Source: Marinibaculum sp040216765
GTDB taxonomy: Bacteria; Pseudomonadota; Alphaproteobacteria; Ferrovibrionales; Ferrovibrionaceae
Assembly (NCBI GenBank): GCA_040216765.1
Contig: JAVJON010000070.1
Location: forward strand, 144,554 to 208,553
DNA length: 64,000 bases
Direction of reading: 5' to 3'
Within the stretch, counting starts at the first letter, position 1; each line of letters starts with the position of its first letter. Below, one piece after another: positions 52,969 to 60,632 of this stretch. The position numbers and the translations under genes are program-made. A model generated the notes under the pieces. That model was not told the DNA's origin. It searched no databases and was given only the letters and a program-made list of their open reading frames with translations.

Positions 52969-54120
52969 TCAGCCGCCTGTCACGCTCATGTGACGGCGGA
53001 CCGAGGGTGTCTTGCGGCGGCGATCGATCACGAAGTCGTGGCCCTTGGGCTTGCGCGCGATCGCCGCGTCCAGGGCGGCATCCAGTTCGCTATCGTCGGC
53101 GCCGCCCCGCAGCACCTGCCGGAGGTCGGCCGCGTCCTCCTGGCCGAGGCACATATATAATGTCCCGGTGCAGGTCAGGCGCACCCGGTTGCAGCTTTCG
53201 CAGAAATTGTGGGTCATCGGCGTGATGAAGCCGAGCCGGCCACCGGTCTCCGCCACTTTGGTGTAGCGCGCCGGGCCGCCGGTGCGGTAGTCGGTGTCGG
53301 TCAGGGTCCAGCGGCGCTCGAGCCGGGCGCGCAGCATCGAGAGCGGCAGGTACTGGTCGACCCTCTCCACCGACTGCAACTCGCCCATCGGCATGGTCTC
53401 GATGAACACCAGGTCGAAGCCCCGCTCGCCGCACCAGGCCACCAGGTCATCGGCCTCGTCGTCATTGCCGCCCTTCAGCGCCACCGTATTGATCTTCACG
53501 GCCAGCCCCGCAGCCGTGGCGGCATCGAGCCCCTCCATCACCTGCTCCAGCCGGCCCCAGCGGGTGAGCCGCTTGAACTTCTCCGGATCCAGGGTATCGA
53601 GCGAGACATTGATCCGGCGGACGCCGGCAGCTGCAAGGTCGCCGGCGCATTTGGCGAGCTGGCTGCCGTTGGTCGTCACCGTCAGCTCCGACAGGCCCTG
53701 GCCCGGGCCGTCGCCAAGACGCGCGCCCAGGCTCCGGAACAGTTCCATCACGCCGCGGCGCACCAGCGGCTCGCCGCCCGTGATGCGGATCTTGCCGACG
53801 CCACGCCGCATGAAGGCGCCGCAGAGCCGGTCCAGCTCCTCCAGCGACAGCAACTCGGCCTTCGGCAGGAAGGTCATGTTCTCCGACATGCAATAGACGC
53901 AGCGGAAATCGCAGCGGTCGGTCACCGACACGCGAAGATAGCTGATCTGGCGGCCGAACGGATCGACGAGCGGCGGCGCCTGCGGTGCCGCAACATCCTG
54001 CGGCGGTCCGCCAGCCCGGTCGGGCAGGGACGGTTCCGGCTCACGCAGCATCGTCTGGAGGTCTGCCATCGTCATGCGCCGTGTCATGTTTATGCGCCCT
54101 GCCATCTGTCGTCGGATCAT
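52969..54120 (-). CDS. moaA: GTP 3',8-cyclase MoaA
   Basis: A 383-residue radical SAM enzyme for the first step of molybdenum cofactor synthesis. The SAM cluster motif is CDFRCVYC; the second cluster appears as CESCNRVRLTCTGTLYMC; the C-terminal GG needed for activity is present (MSVTGG). ATG 54120 is preferred because GGGAGG lies 10 bases upstream; several in-frame ATGs (54087, 54075, 54069) follow, and the first 45 residues are non-conserved. A ModE-like box lies at 54159-54176. Confidence 0.96.
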   Translation of the reverse strand: MIRRQMAGRINMTRRMTMADLQTMLREPEPSLPDRAGGPPQDVAAPQAPPLVDPFGRQISYLRVSVTDRCDFRCVYCMSENMTFLPKAELLSLEELDRLCGAFMRRGVGKIRITGGEPLVRRGVMELFRSLGARLGDGPGQGLSELTVTTNGSQLAKCAGDLAAAGVRRINVSLDTLDPEKFKRLTRWGRLEQVMEGLDAATAAGLAVKINTVALKGGNDDEADDLVAWCGERGFDLVFIETMPMGELQSVERVDQYLPLSMLRARLERRWTLTDTDYRTGGPARYTKVAETGGRLGFITPMTHNFCESCNRVRLTCTGTLYMCLGQEDAADLRQVLRGGADDSELDAALDAAIARKPKGHDFVIDRRRKTPSVRRHMSVTGG

Positions 54121-54158
54121 CGGCCACCAGCCTCCCGGCCGGTCGCTATTCCTCACGG

Positions 54159-54176
54159 TATATAGCCGACTATATA
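54159..54176 (-). promoter_or_regulatory. TATATA-N6-TATATA dyad upstream of moaA (ModE-box-like)
   Basis: TATATAG (54159-54165) and CTATATA (54170-54176) form a perfect inverted repeat, 39 bases before the moaA ATG. The layout resembles the published ModE recognition element, two TATAT half-sites with a short spacer. Read on the minus strand, GTGACG lies 16 bases upstream of TATATA, so the dyad may overlap a -10 element. No modE gene is in the window. Confidence 0.5.
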
Positions 54177-54258
54177 GGAGGGCAGTGCCCCGCGTCACCC
54201 ACCGCCCTGGCGCCATGGCCTGCGTCCGGCGATCACGTCGGGTTCAACGGCCCTGGAG

Positions 54259-55638
54259 TCACCGTGCCGGGGCAGGGTCGGGGCGGGCGGCTTGCGGGGC
54301 CGGCGCGACCGGCATGACGACAACGAACTCCGCCCCGGAATCCGCATTCCGCGCCGCGATCGAGCCGCCCATGTCGGCGACCAGCGCCGCGCAGATCGAC
54401 AGCCCAAGGCCGGTGCCGGTGCCTGCCGGCTTGGTGGTGAAGAACGGATCGAAGATGCGGGCCAGAAACCGGTCCGGCACTCCGGGCCCGGAATCGCAGA
54501 TCCGCACTTCGACGCAACCCTGCCCTTCGCCCGGGGCCGACAGGACGGACAGGTCGATCCGCACCTCCCCGGCCACGGGCGGTGGTGGCGGCGCCTTGTC
54601 GGAGGCGTCGGCCATCGCGGCCACGGCGGCGGCGAAATCCGGCTCGCGCAGGATGGCATCGCGGGCGTTGAGGAACAGGTTGATCAGGACCTGTTCCAGG
54701 CGCAGGGGCAGCCCGAATGCCAGGGCGGGCCCGTCAGGCAGGTGCAGCCGTGTCCGGATCCCGCTGCGGCGGAAATCCCGCTCCATCAGGGCGAGGGCAG
54801 CGCGGACGCTTTCCGAAACGTCGAACGTGACCGGCTCGATGGGCTCGATGCGCGCGAAATGCCGGATATGGTCGACGATCCGCGCCATGCGCTGCGACTG
54901 GCCGCTGATCAGGCCCAGCTGCCCGCGCAGGAACTTGGGGTCCGTCTCGCCGTCATTGACCATCAGGATGGTGTTGTCCGCAGCCATGCGGATGACATTG
55001 ATCGGCTGGTCGAGTTCCTGTGCGAGGCCGGTCGCGATCTGGCCCAGGGTGGCAAGCTGCGACGTGCCGGGCGCGCGGTGCGGTCGGGCCGGCGGCTCGC
55101 GGCCCTCCGACAGCATCAGCAGGGCGCCCGCGCCGTCGCGGCCCAGGCTGCGGCAGTCGATCCGCAGTTGCAGGCTTGAGCCGTCCTTGCATTGCATGCG
55201 GCACAGGACCTGTCGGGGCGACCGCCGCCGCGACAGGCCGGACAGCTGCATCGCCGCCGCGTCCGACAGGGCCGGCAGTTCCACCCCGGCCAGCTCGCCC
55301 GGGCGATAGCCCAGCAGCTTTTCCGCCGCCCGATTGGCGAAGAAGATCCTGTAGTCCGCTGCCAGGGCCAGCACCGGTATCGGCATGCAGTCGAGGATAT
55401 CGGCCAGTTCGGCATCCGCCCGGTCCGGCACGATCGCGCCGGCATCCGCCCTGCGGCGGCGGGTCGTGTCCGCGGTCGCCGTGGAGCTTGCCGGCAGACG
55501 GCTGCGCGTCGGAGGCTCCTGGCCCGATTCAGCCAAATTGCCCGATCCTTCAGGTCGGTGTCCCGGTCTTGATGCCGGAATCACGTCATGATGTTGTCCG
55601 CAGCCTCGAAGCGGCATGTTAGAGGAAATTCGGGTCAT
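54259..55638 (-). CDS. PAS sensor histidine-kinase-like protein lacking the phospho-acceptor His
   Basis: A 459-residue protein with a PAS domain (about 85-190: ILDCMPIPVLALAADYRIFF), a dimerisation helix and a C-terminal HATPase domain. The N box LINLFLNARDAI and G boxes DSGPGVPDR and GTGTGLGLSI look complete. The H-box reads GLAQELDQPINVI where GIAHELNQP is expected: His is Gln (codon CAG). It cannot autophosphorylate at the usual site and may be a signalling modulator or ATP-dependent binder. No membrane helix or partner response regulator is near. Start at 55638 or 55617. Confidence 0.87.
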   Translation of the reverse strand: MTRISSNMPLRGCGQHHDVIPASRPGHRPEGSGNLAESGQEPPTRSRLPASSTATADTTRRRRADAGAIVPDRADAELADILDCMPIPVLALAADYRIFFANRAAEKLLGYRPGELAGVELPALSDAAAMQLSGLSRRRSPRQVLCRMQCKDGSSLQLRIDCRSLGRDGAGALLMLSEGREPPARPHRAPGTSQLATLGQIATGLAQELDQPINVIRMAADNTILMVNDGETDPKFLRGQLGLISGQSQRMARIVDHIRHFARIEPIEPVTFDVSESVRAALALMERDFRRSGIRTRLHLPDGPALAFGLPLRLEQVLINLFLNARDAILREPDFAAAVAAMADASDKAPPPPPVAGEVRIDLSVLSAPGEGQGCVEVRICDSGPGVPDRFLARIFDPFFTTKPAGTGTGLGLSICAALVADMGGSIAARNADSGAEFVVVMPVAPAPQAARPDPAPAR

Positions 55639-55721
55639 GTATATCCATGCCGGCCCGTCGGGGCAGGCCGGTTCCCCCGCGCCGGGCAGTGCGGGACCGC
55701 AAGCCGGTTGGAGGGTGGAAG

Positions 55722-57341
55722 ATGAGCGATCGCGACCTGGCACAGGCCCGTGACCATATCACTGCAGGCCGTTGGGCCGAGGCGATCCGCGCGCTGACCC
55801 TTGCGGTCGACGGGCCGTCGGGGCGCGACGCCCTGATCATGCTGTCCCAGGTGTTCCGGCGGCTGGACCGGACCGAGCATGCCGTGCAGGCGCTGGAGAC
55901 CGCGCTGGCACGCGATCCCGACGACCGGGAGGCGAAGTTCCAGCTCGCCAACCTGGCGTCGGAGATCGGCGCGGGCGAGGGGGCCGAGCGGATCTACCGC
56001 GAACTGCTTGCGGACGACCCGGAATCGCTGCCGGTGCGAAACAACCTGGCCAACCTGCTGCGCGCGATGCACCGCCCGGAAGAAGCGCTGCAGGTCATCG
56101 ACGGCGGCATGTCGCAGGGGCGGGAGAATGCCACCGCGCTGTCCACCTATGGCCTCTGCGCGATGGATTGCGGCGATCTGGACGGTGCGCGGCTGGCCTA
56201 TGAGCGTGCCCTGCGCCTGGAGCCGGGGCATGGGCGGGCGCGGGCCAATCTGGGCGAATTGCTGCTTCTGGTCGGCGACACCGCGGCGGGGATCGCCGAG
56301 CTCGAGGCCGCGCGCCGCCTGCTGGAAGCGCCGGCGCAGGTCGACGTGAACCTGGCCTATGCCCGTTTCCTGGAAGGTGAGTACCGGGCGGGCTGGCAAG
56401 CTTTCGAGAGCCGGTTCTCGGTCCAGGGGCCGACCGAGCGTCCGGCCCGGCCGTTCGGGCAGCAGCGCTGGCAGGGGCAGCAGCTGGACGGCACCTTGCT
56501 GGTCTGGGGGGAGCAGGGCATCGGCGAGGAAATCGTCTTCGCCACCATGCTGGCCGAGGCGCGCCGGCGCGCGAAGCATCTGGTCCTGGAATGCGATCCG
56601 CGGCTGGTGCCGCTGTTCGCGCGATCGCTGGCGGATGTCGAGGTGGTGCCCCGCAGCGAGCCCCCGGCGGCGCGCCTGTCCGCGCCGGATGTCCTGGCGC
56701 AGATCCCGCTCGCCTCGCTGGGCGGGATCTTCCGCAACCGCCCCGAGGAATTTCCGCCCCAGCCGGGCCATCTGCGGGCCGATCCCGCCCTGCAGGCGGA
56801 GCTACGGAGCCGCTACCGGGCGATGGGCGAGGGGCCCCTGGTCGGCCTGTCGTGGCGATCGGTGAATGCGCGCGCCGGACCGGCGAAATCGATGGCGTTG
56901 ACCGACCTGTCCAAGCTGGCGACGGCCCGGCCGGCGGTCTTCGTCAATCTGCAATACGGCGAGGTCGATGCCGAAATCGCCGCCCTGCAGGCGGCCACCG
57001 GGGTCCGCGTGATCCGCGATTCCGCCGTCGACCAGATGCAGGACATGGATGCCTTTGCCGCCCAGGTCGCTGCGCTCGACCTGGTGATCACGATCAGCAA
57101 CACCGCCGCGCATGTGGCCGGCGCACTGGGCCGGCCGACCTGGACGATGGTTCCCGCCGGCCCCGGCCTGCGCTGGTACTGGGGCCGTTCCGGCAACCGA
57201 TCGCCCTGGTACGACAGCCTGCGGCTGTTCCGGCAGGGCGTTCCGGGCCATTGGCATGGTGTGATCGAAGAGGTCGGCGCGGCGTTCCGCCAGCTGCCCG
57301 TGGATCCTCCGGCGGCGGGCGCGGGCGCGGACGGAACGTGA
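55722..57341 (+). CDS. TPR protein with glycosyltransferase-like (GT9/GT41-type) C-terminus
   Basis: A 539-residue protein. The N-terminal 230 residues are tetratricopeptide repeats (for example EEALQVIDGGMSQG and AYERALRLEPGHGRARANLG). The C-terminal part contains LLVWGEQGIGEEIVFATML, LECDPRLVPLFAR and DLVITISNTAAHVAGALG, the fold of heptosyl-type transferases joined to TPRs. Similar proteins glycosylate flagellin in other alphaproteobacteria, and the flagellin array begins 1.8 kb downstream. GGAGGGTGGAAG precedes ATG 55722. It diverges from the kinase-like gene. Confidence 0.85.
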   Translation: MSDRDLAQARDHITAGRWAEAIRALTLAVDGPSGRDALIMLSQVFRRLDRTEHAVQALETALARDPDDREAKFQLANLASEIGAGEGAERIYRELLADDPESLPVRNNLANLLRAMHRPEEALQVIDGGMSQGRENATALSTYGLCAMDCGDLDGARLAYERALRLEPGHGRARANLGELLLLVGDTAAGIAELEAARRLLEAPAQVDVNLAYARFLEGEYRAGWQAFESRFSVQGPTERPARPFGQQRWQGQQLDGTLLVWGEQGIGEEIVFATMLAEARRRAKHLVLECDPRLVPLFARSLADVEVVPRSEPPAARLSAPDVLAQIPLASLGGIFRNRPEEFPPQPGHLRADPALQAELRSRYRAMGEGPLVGLSWRSVNARAGPAKSMALTDLSKLATARPAVFVNLQYGEVDAEIAALQAATGVRVIRDSAVDQMQDMDAFAAQVAALDLVITISNTAAHVAGALGRPTWTMVPAGPGLRWYWGRSGNRSPWYDSLRLFRQGVPGHWHGVIEEVGAAFRQLPVDPPAAGAGADGT

Positions 57342-57349
57342 CCCTGCCC

Positions 57350-58774
57350 TCAGCCGAAGCGGAAACTGTAGAGCGCTGCCTTGTGAAGGCGGAACAGCAG
57401 CCGCCTTGGGCCTCCGTCGGGGGGCGGCGCTGACAGCTCCACCGGCTGGTCGGTGGCGTCGCAGCCCGACAGGGTCGCGCTTTCGGCGAGCACCGCGCCG
57501 CTGTCCGCGTCCAGCATGACCGCCTGCAGGCTGCCGCGCGGCGCGTGCAGGTTGACCCGCAGCCCGGCGCCGGCCCGTTCGCCCAGTTCGGCCAGCGGCA
57601 CGGTCGCCAGTTCCCCCGCCAGATGGCCGGCGGCGAGGGCGGCAAAGCCATCGAGGCGCAGGCGCGCACGGCCGATGGCATTCTCGCGAAAGCGGCCGTC
57701 GTCGTGGCGGACATTGACGCCGCCATAATAGAGCCAGAGGCCGTCGGGATCGGCGGCCGGCGACACAACCGGGGCGGAGGCCGGATAGATGCAGCCGGCA
57801 TCCCAGGCGCCGCTTCCGCCCACGGGAAGGATCGTCCGCCGGTCGGCAGCGCGGTGCCAGCTGCCGTTCGGACATTCCGCGGCAAGTTCGACCTCCACCC
57901 GCTTGTCATCGGGGCTGTTGCGATACACCCAGAGCAGGCCGAGCCGGGTGCCGAAATAGTCGAAGCCGCTCATGCCGTAGAATTCCGTGCCCTCCGGGTC
58001 GTGCCAGTCCGGTCGCAGGATCACCTCCGGCGGGTCCCAGTGGCGGAAGTCGCGGCTGCGGCTGCGGGCGACGACACGGAAATGGCGTTCCGGCCGGGCG
58101 CCGGCCTTGAAATAGGCGGCAAAGACGCCGTCCGCCTGCCGGGACATGGCGCAGGCATCGACCTCGCCGCCGGCGATCGGCTGCGGGTGGCAGGGCCGCC
58201 AGGCCAGGCCGTCGGCGGACTGGGCGGTGAACAGGCCTTCGCCGGCCAGCGGCTGCCAGCCGGCCTTCGGCTCAGGCAGGGGGAAGGGATCGCCATGTGC
58301 GGCCAGATCTGCCGCCGACATCGCGTCCCAATGCAGCAGCTTGTATCGCCCGTCCGGGAGGGCGTCGGGGTCGCGCAGCACGGCGGCGCTGAGGAACTGG
58401 CCGCGGCCCCGGCCGGCCAGCACGATATTGCTCGGCTCGCCGGCCGGCGTGGCCAGGCCGACATGCGGCTTCCGCCAGATGCGGCCGTCCGCGCTTTCCG
58501 CATAGCCCAGGCCCGCGTCGAAGCGGATGTCGGGATACCGGCCCCGGGCGTAGATCTGGTACCACATGCGATAGCGCATGCCAGGGCCGGTGCCTGCATC
58601 TTCCAGCACCGTCCCGAAACAATTCAGTCCGCCTTCCCAGGGTCGATCCGCCACCAGAAGCGGGTTTTTTGTGTCTTTTACGGCCTGGGGCACCTTCCGA
58701 TGGACGGCGTGGGTCGACGCGATCCAACGGTCGTCGACGAAAAGATACTTTTTCACCGAATTTATACTGTCCAT
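57350..58774 (-). CDS. Glycosidase-like beta-propeller protein, unknown function
   Basis: A 474-residue protein that resembles five-bladed beta-propeller glycoside hydrolases (GH32/GH43/GH130-like) at low level: repeated blade text such as YKLLHWDAMS, GLFTAQSADGLAWRPC and RFRVVARSRSRDFRHWD. The N-terminus KKYLFVDDRWIA has no signal peptide. No catalytic residues can be assigned securely. It lies between the TPR/GT gene (convergent, 8-base gap) and the flagellins (divergent), so a role with filament glycans is possible but unproven. The first 60 codons are more AT-rich than the rest. Confidence 0.7.
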   Translation of the reverse strand: MDSINSVKKYLFVDDRWIASTHAVHRKVPQAVKDTKNPLLVADRPWEGGLNCFGTVLEDAGTGPGMRYRMWYQIYARGRYPDIRFDAGLGYAESADGRIWRKPHVGLATPAGEPSNIVLAGRGRGQFLSAAVLRDPDALPDGRYKLLHWDAMSAADLAAHGDPFPLPEPKAGWQPLAGEGLFTAQSADGLAWRPCHPQPIAGGEVDACAMSRQADGVFAAYFKAGARPERHFRVVARSRSRDFRHWDPPEVILRPDWHDPEGTEFYGMSGFDYFGTRLGLLWVYRNSPDDKRVEVELAAECPNGSWHRAADRRTILPVGGSGAWDAGCIYPASAPVVSPAADPDGLWLYYGGVNVRHDDGRFRENAIGRARLRLDGFAALAAGHLAGELATVPLAELGERAGAGLRVNLHAPRGSLQAVMLDADSGAVLAESATLSGCDATDQPVELSAPPPDGGPRRLLFRLHKAALYSFRFG

Positions 58775-59095
58775 GGCGCTGCCACTTCGTATCGGTTCGT
58801 CATCCGCCTGTCCCAGGTGCAGCTATTGCCGCCTTCGTGGGAGGCAATAGGCGTGAATTGCCGGGCAAAGATTGCATTTTCCGGCGGAGGGCCCGTGATC
58901 GGTGTCCTGCGGTGCCGCGGTGAAACGCCATAACATATTGAACTAAAAGGGAAATGCCCTGCCGATCCGAACTGGCAAGCCGCTTGCTCTTGGTAGCTGC
59001 GAATGCGCCGGCTCCGGTTGGGCGCATGAGTGAAAGATGCCCGGCCCGGAGGTGGCGCGGCGGCGGGCAGCAAGGTCGGAAAAGGAACGTAACTG
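58775..59095 (+). promoter_or_regulatory. Upstream region of flagellin 1
   Basis: A 321-base gap that holds the divergent promoters of the propeller protein and flagellin 1. It contains a GGCA-N5-TGCA dyad (58864-58876), an inverted repeat GGCAAT/ATTGCC (58843-58862), and a sigma-54-type promoter at 58972-58988. A long leader of about 97 bases runs from the predicted start site to the ATG. Confidence 0.6.
58972..58988 (+). promoter_or_regulatory. Sigma-54-type promoter of flagellin 1
   Basis: CTGGCAAGCCGCTTGCT has GG at 58974-58975 and GC at 58986-58987, exactly 10 bases between, with TTGC at the -12 side. It fits the -24/-12 consensus closely. Flagellin genes of alphaproteobacteria such as Caulobacter commonly use sigma-54. 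Predicted transcription start near 58999. Confidence 0.75.
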
Positions 59096-59983
59096 ATGGC
59101 CGAGATCGCCCTTTCCGCGAGTATCCGTGCCAACCTGCTTTCCCTGCAGCGAACGGACAGCCTCGCGCAACGCACACAGACCCGGCTGGCCACCGGCCAG
59201 AAGGTCAATTCCGCCATCGACGATGCCGTGGCCTTCTTTGCGGCAAAGGCGCTGTCCGATCGCGCGTCGGATTTCGCCGACCGCAAGGACACGATCGGGC
59301 AGGCGGTATCGGCGCTGCAGGCGGCCAACGATGCCGTCGACGCCGTCGACAGCACCCTGCGCCAGCTCAAGGGCCTGCTGCAGAGCGCAAAGACCGCATC
59401 GACCACCGAGCGCGCCGCGCTGCAAACGCAGTTCAACACGCTGTCGGCGCAGATGAACCAGCTGTTCAACGACTCCTCCTACCAGGGTCTGAACCTGCTG
59501 AACTCCTCGAGCTCGGTCCTGCAGGTGGATTTCTCCACCTCTTCCAATGCCAGGCTCAGCGTTGCGGGCAAGAACCTGCTCGTCTCCTCGACATCGAACG
59601 GCGGCCTGTTCACCACGCTCGGCGGCGTTGCCGCAAACTCCCTGGCCAGCAACATCATCGGCCTGGGCGGCGCAACGGTCACCTTCACGGCGGCCTCCGT
59701 CAGCAATTTCGACCAGGGCATTTCCCGCATCGATGATGCCATCACCACGTTGCGGTCGACTGCGGCGCAGCTGGGCTCCAACGTCACCTTCCTGAACACC
59801 CGGCTGGAATTCTCCGTCAAGTACATCAACACGCTGGAGACCGGCTCCGACAAGCTGACCCTGGCGGACATCAACGAGGAAGGCGCCAACCTGGTGGCCC
59901 TGCAGACCCGCCAGCAGCTGGCCCTGCAGGCCCTGTCCTTCGCCGGCCAGAACGAGCGCTCCGTCCTCTCGCTCTTCGGATAG
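59096..59983 (+). CDS. Flagellin 1 (most divergent copy)
   Basis: A 295-residue flagellin. The conserved N-terminal D0/D1 region (SIRANLLSLQRTDSLAQRTQ, LATGQKVNSAIDDAV) and C-terminal D1/D0 region (QTRQQLALQALSFAGQNERS) are intact and the central surface domain is short. It is exported by the flagellar type III system and polymerises into the filament. The ribosome site is AAAAGGA; the hairpin leader seen before copies 2-5 is absent. Its central segment (TLGGVAANSLASNIIG) matches the type found in copy 3. It is separated from copy 2 by a 649-base gap. Confidence 0.97.
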   Translation: MAEIALSASIRANLLSLQRTDSLAQRTQTRLATGQKVNSAIDDAVAFFAAKALSDRASDFADRKDTIGQAVSALQAANDAVDAVDSTLRQLKGLLQSAKTASTTERAALQTQFNTLSAQMNQLFNDSSYQGLNLLNSSSSVLQVDFSTSSNARLSVAGKNLLVSSTSNGGLFTTLGGVAANSLASNIIGLGGATVTFTAASVSNFDQGISRIDDAITTLRSTAAQLGSNVTFLNTRLEFSVKYINTLETGSDKLTLADINEEGANLVALQTRQQLALQALSFAGQNERSVLSLFG

Positions 59984-60315
59984 GCGCGCAGCTCGCACAG
60001 CTTCTACGTTCAGACCCTGGCGCAGCAGGGTAAGGACCGCCGTCTCCAGGCGGCACCCTGACTGCCCGGGCCGGCGGCCTCCCAGGCCGCCCGCGCGCAA
60101 CTCTCCCCAATTGTCCCATGCACCGGCGCCTTGCCGGGCGTGCAGGCCGGAGCGGCTCTGCAGCCCTGGCAGGCCGGTATCCGCAGACCGCCCGCGATCC
60201 TGCCCCGGCACCGTCCGGCCGATGGGCCGGTCCGATGCGCCTACCGGCGGCTTGCGTGGCCGTCGGGTCCGCGGCCCGGCAGATTCTACCGGCCGGCAGA
60301 TTCTGTGGCCGGGCT

Positions 60316-60432
60316 CCCGGCAAATCGTGCCGGGCGCGGGTAAATCGTGCCGGCCCCAGGCAAAACCTGCCCGGCAGGAATGGGGTGGGCAAAATCTGCC
60401 CGGTCAATTCGACCGGTCGGCAATAATTGCCG
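60316..60432 (+). promoter_or_regulatory. Cluster of six GGCA-N5-TGCC-type dyads (putative enhancer sites)
   Basis: Six inverted repeats, each with a 5-base AT-rich centre, lie in series: 60316-60334 (CCCGGCA-AATCG-TGCCGGG), 60339-60351, 60359-60371, 60387-60401 (GGGCA-AAATC-TGCCC), 60400-60416 (CCGGTC-AATTC-GACCGG) and 60418-60432 (CGGCA-ATAAT-TGCCG). Two weaker ones precede (60277-60312). They are about 120-225 bases upstream of the predicted flagellin 2 start site, the normal place for an NtrC-class enhancer such as FlbD. Confidence 0.6.
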
Positions 60433-60523
60433 GGCCGCGACATGCCGCGGAATTGCGCGGACGGGAACGAAAGCGATCGTCGAGAAATTTTTTTTGACCC
60501 CGGGCGAGCCTTCTCGATGGGTT

Positions 60524-60540
60524 TTGGCACGCTCTGTGCT
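60524..60540 (+). promoter_or_regulatory. Sigma-54-type promoter of flagellin 2
   Basis: TTGGCACGCTCTGTGCT has GG at 60526-60527 and GC at 60538-60539, spaced by 10, with a perfect TTGGCACG -24 element. This is the best sigma-54 match in the window. Predicted start near 60551. Confidence 0.8.
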
Positions 60541-60609
60541 TCTGGTCCTGCGTCCGAAAAATCGGATGACCCGGCGGCGAGAAACGTCGCGGGGTGGGTG
60601 CATACAAAC

Positions 60610-60626
60610 AGTTCCAGAAAGGAGCT
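60610..60626 (+). promoter_or_regulatory. 5'-UTR hairpin containing the ribosome binding site, flagellin 2
   Basis: AGTTCC-AGAAA-GGAGCT forms a 6-bp stem (one G-U pair) with a 5-base loop; the AAGGAG Shine-Dalgarno spans the loop and 3' arm. The same 17 bases precede flagellins 3, 4 and 5. Confidence 0.7.
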
Positions 60627-60632
60627 GAACCA

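Larger units (their letters stand above)
59984..60632. other. 649-base intergenic region between flagellins 1 and 2
   Basis: No convincing gene. The first part (59984-60270) is GC-rich with small palindromes such as GGCGGCCTCCCAGGCCGCC (60073-60091). The middle holds the GGCA-N5-TGCC dyad cluster. Then follows an A/T tract (60485-60495) framed by CGAGAA (60481-60486) and TTCTCG (60511-60516), a plausible bend or IHF region, and the sigma-54 promoter and leader hairpin of flagellin 2. Confidence 0.6.

Noticed and set aside
49515..53225. 1,236-codon open frame on the plus strand
   Set aside because: Antisense to the TonB/ankyrin protein gene. Its Gly/Arg repeats merely mirror the Pro/Ala spacer codons of the real gene.
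60339..60401. The GGCA-N5-TGCC dyads as additional sigma-54 promoters
   Set aside because: The GG to GC distance is 8 bases instead of 10, so they do not fit the -24/-12 geometry; enhancer-type binding is more likely.
60277..60432. CRISPR-like array
   Set aside because: Units are short dyads of differing sequence with irregular 14-29 base spacing; there are no constant repeats or unique spacers and no cas genes.
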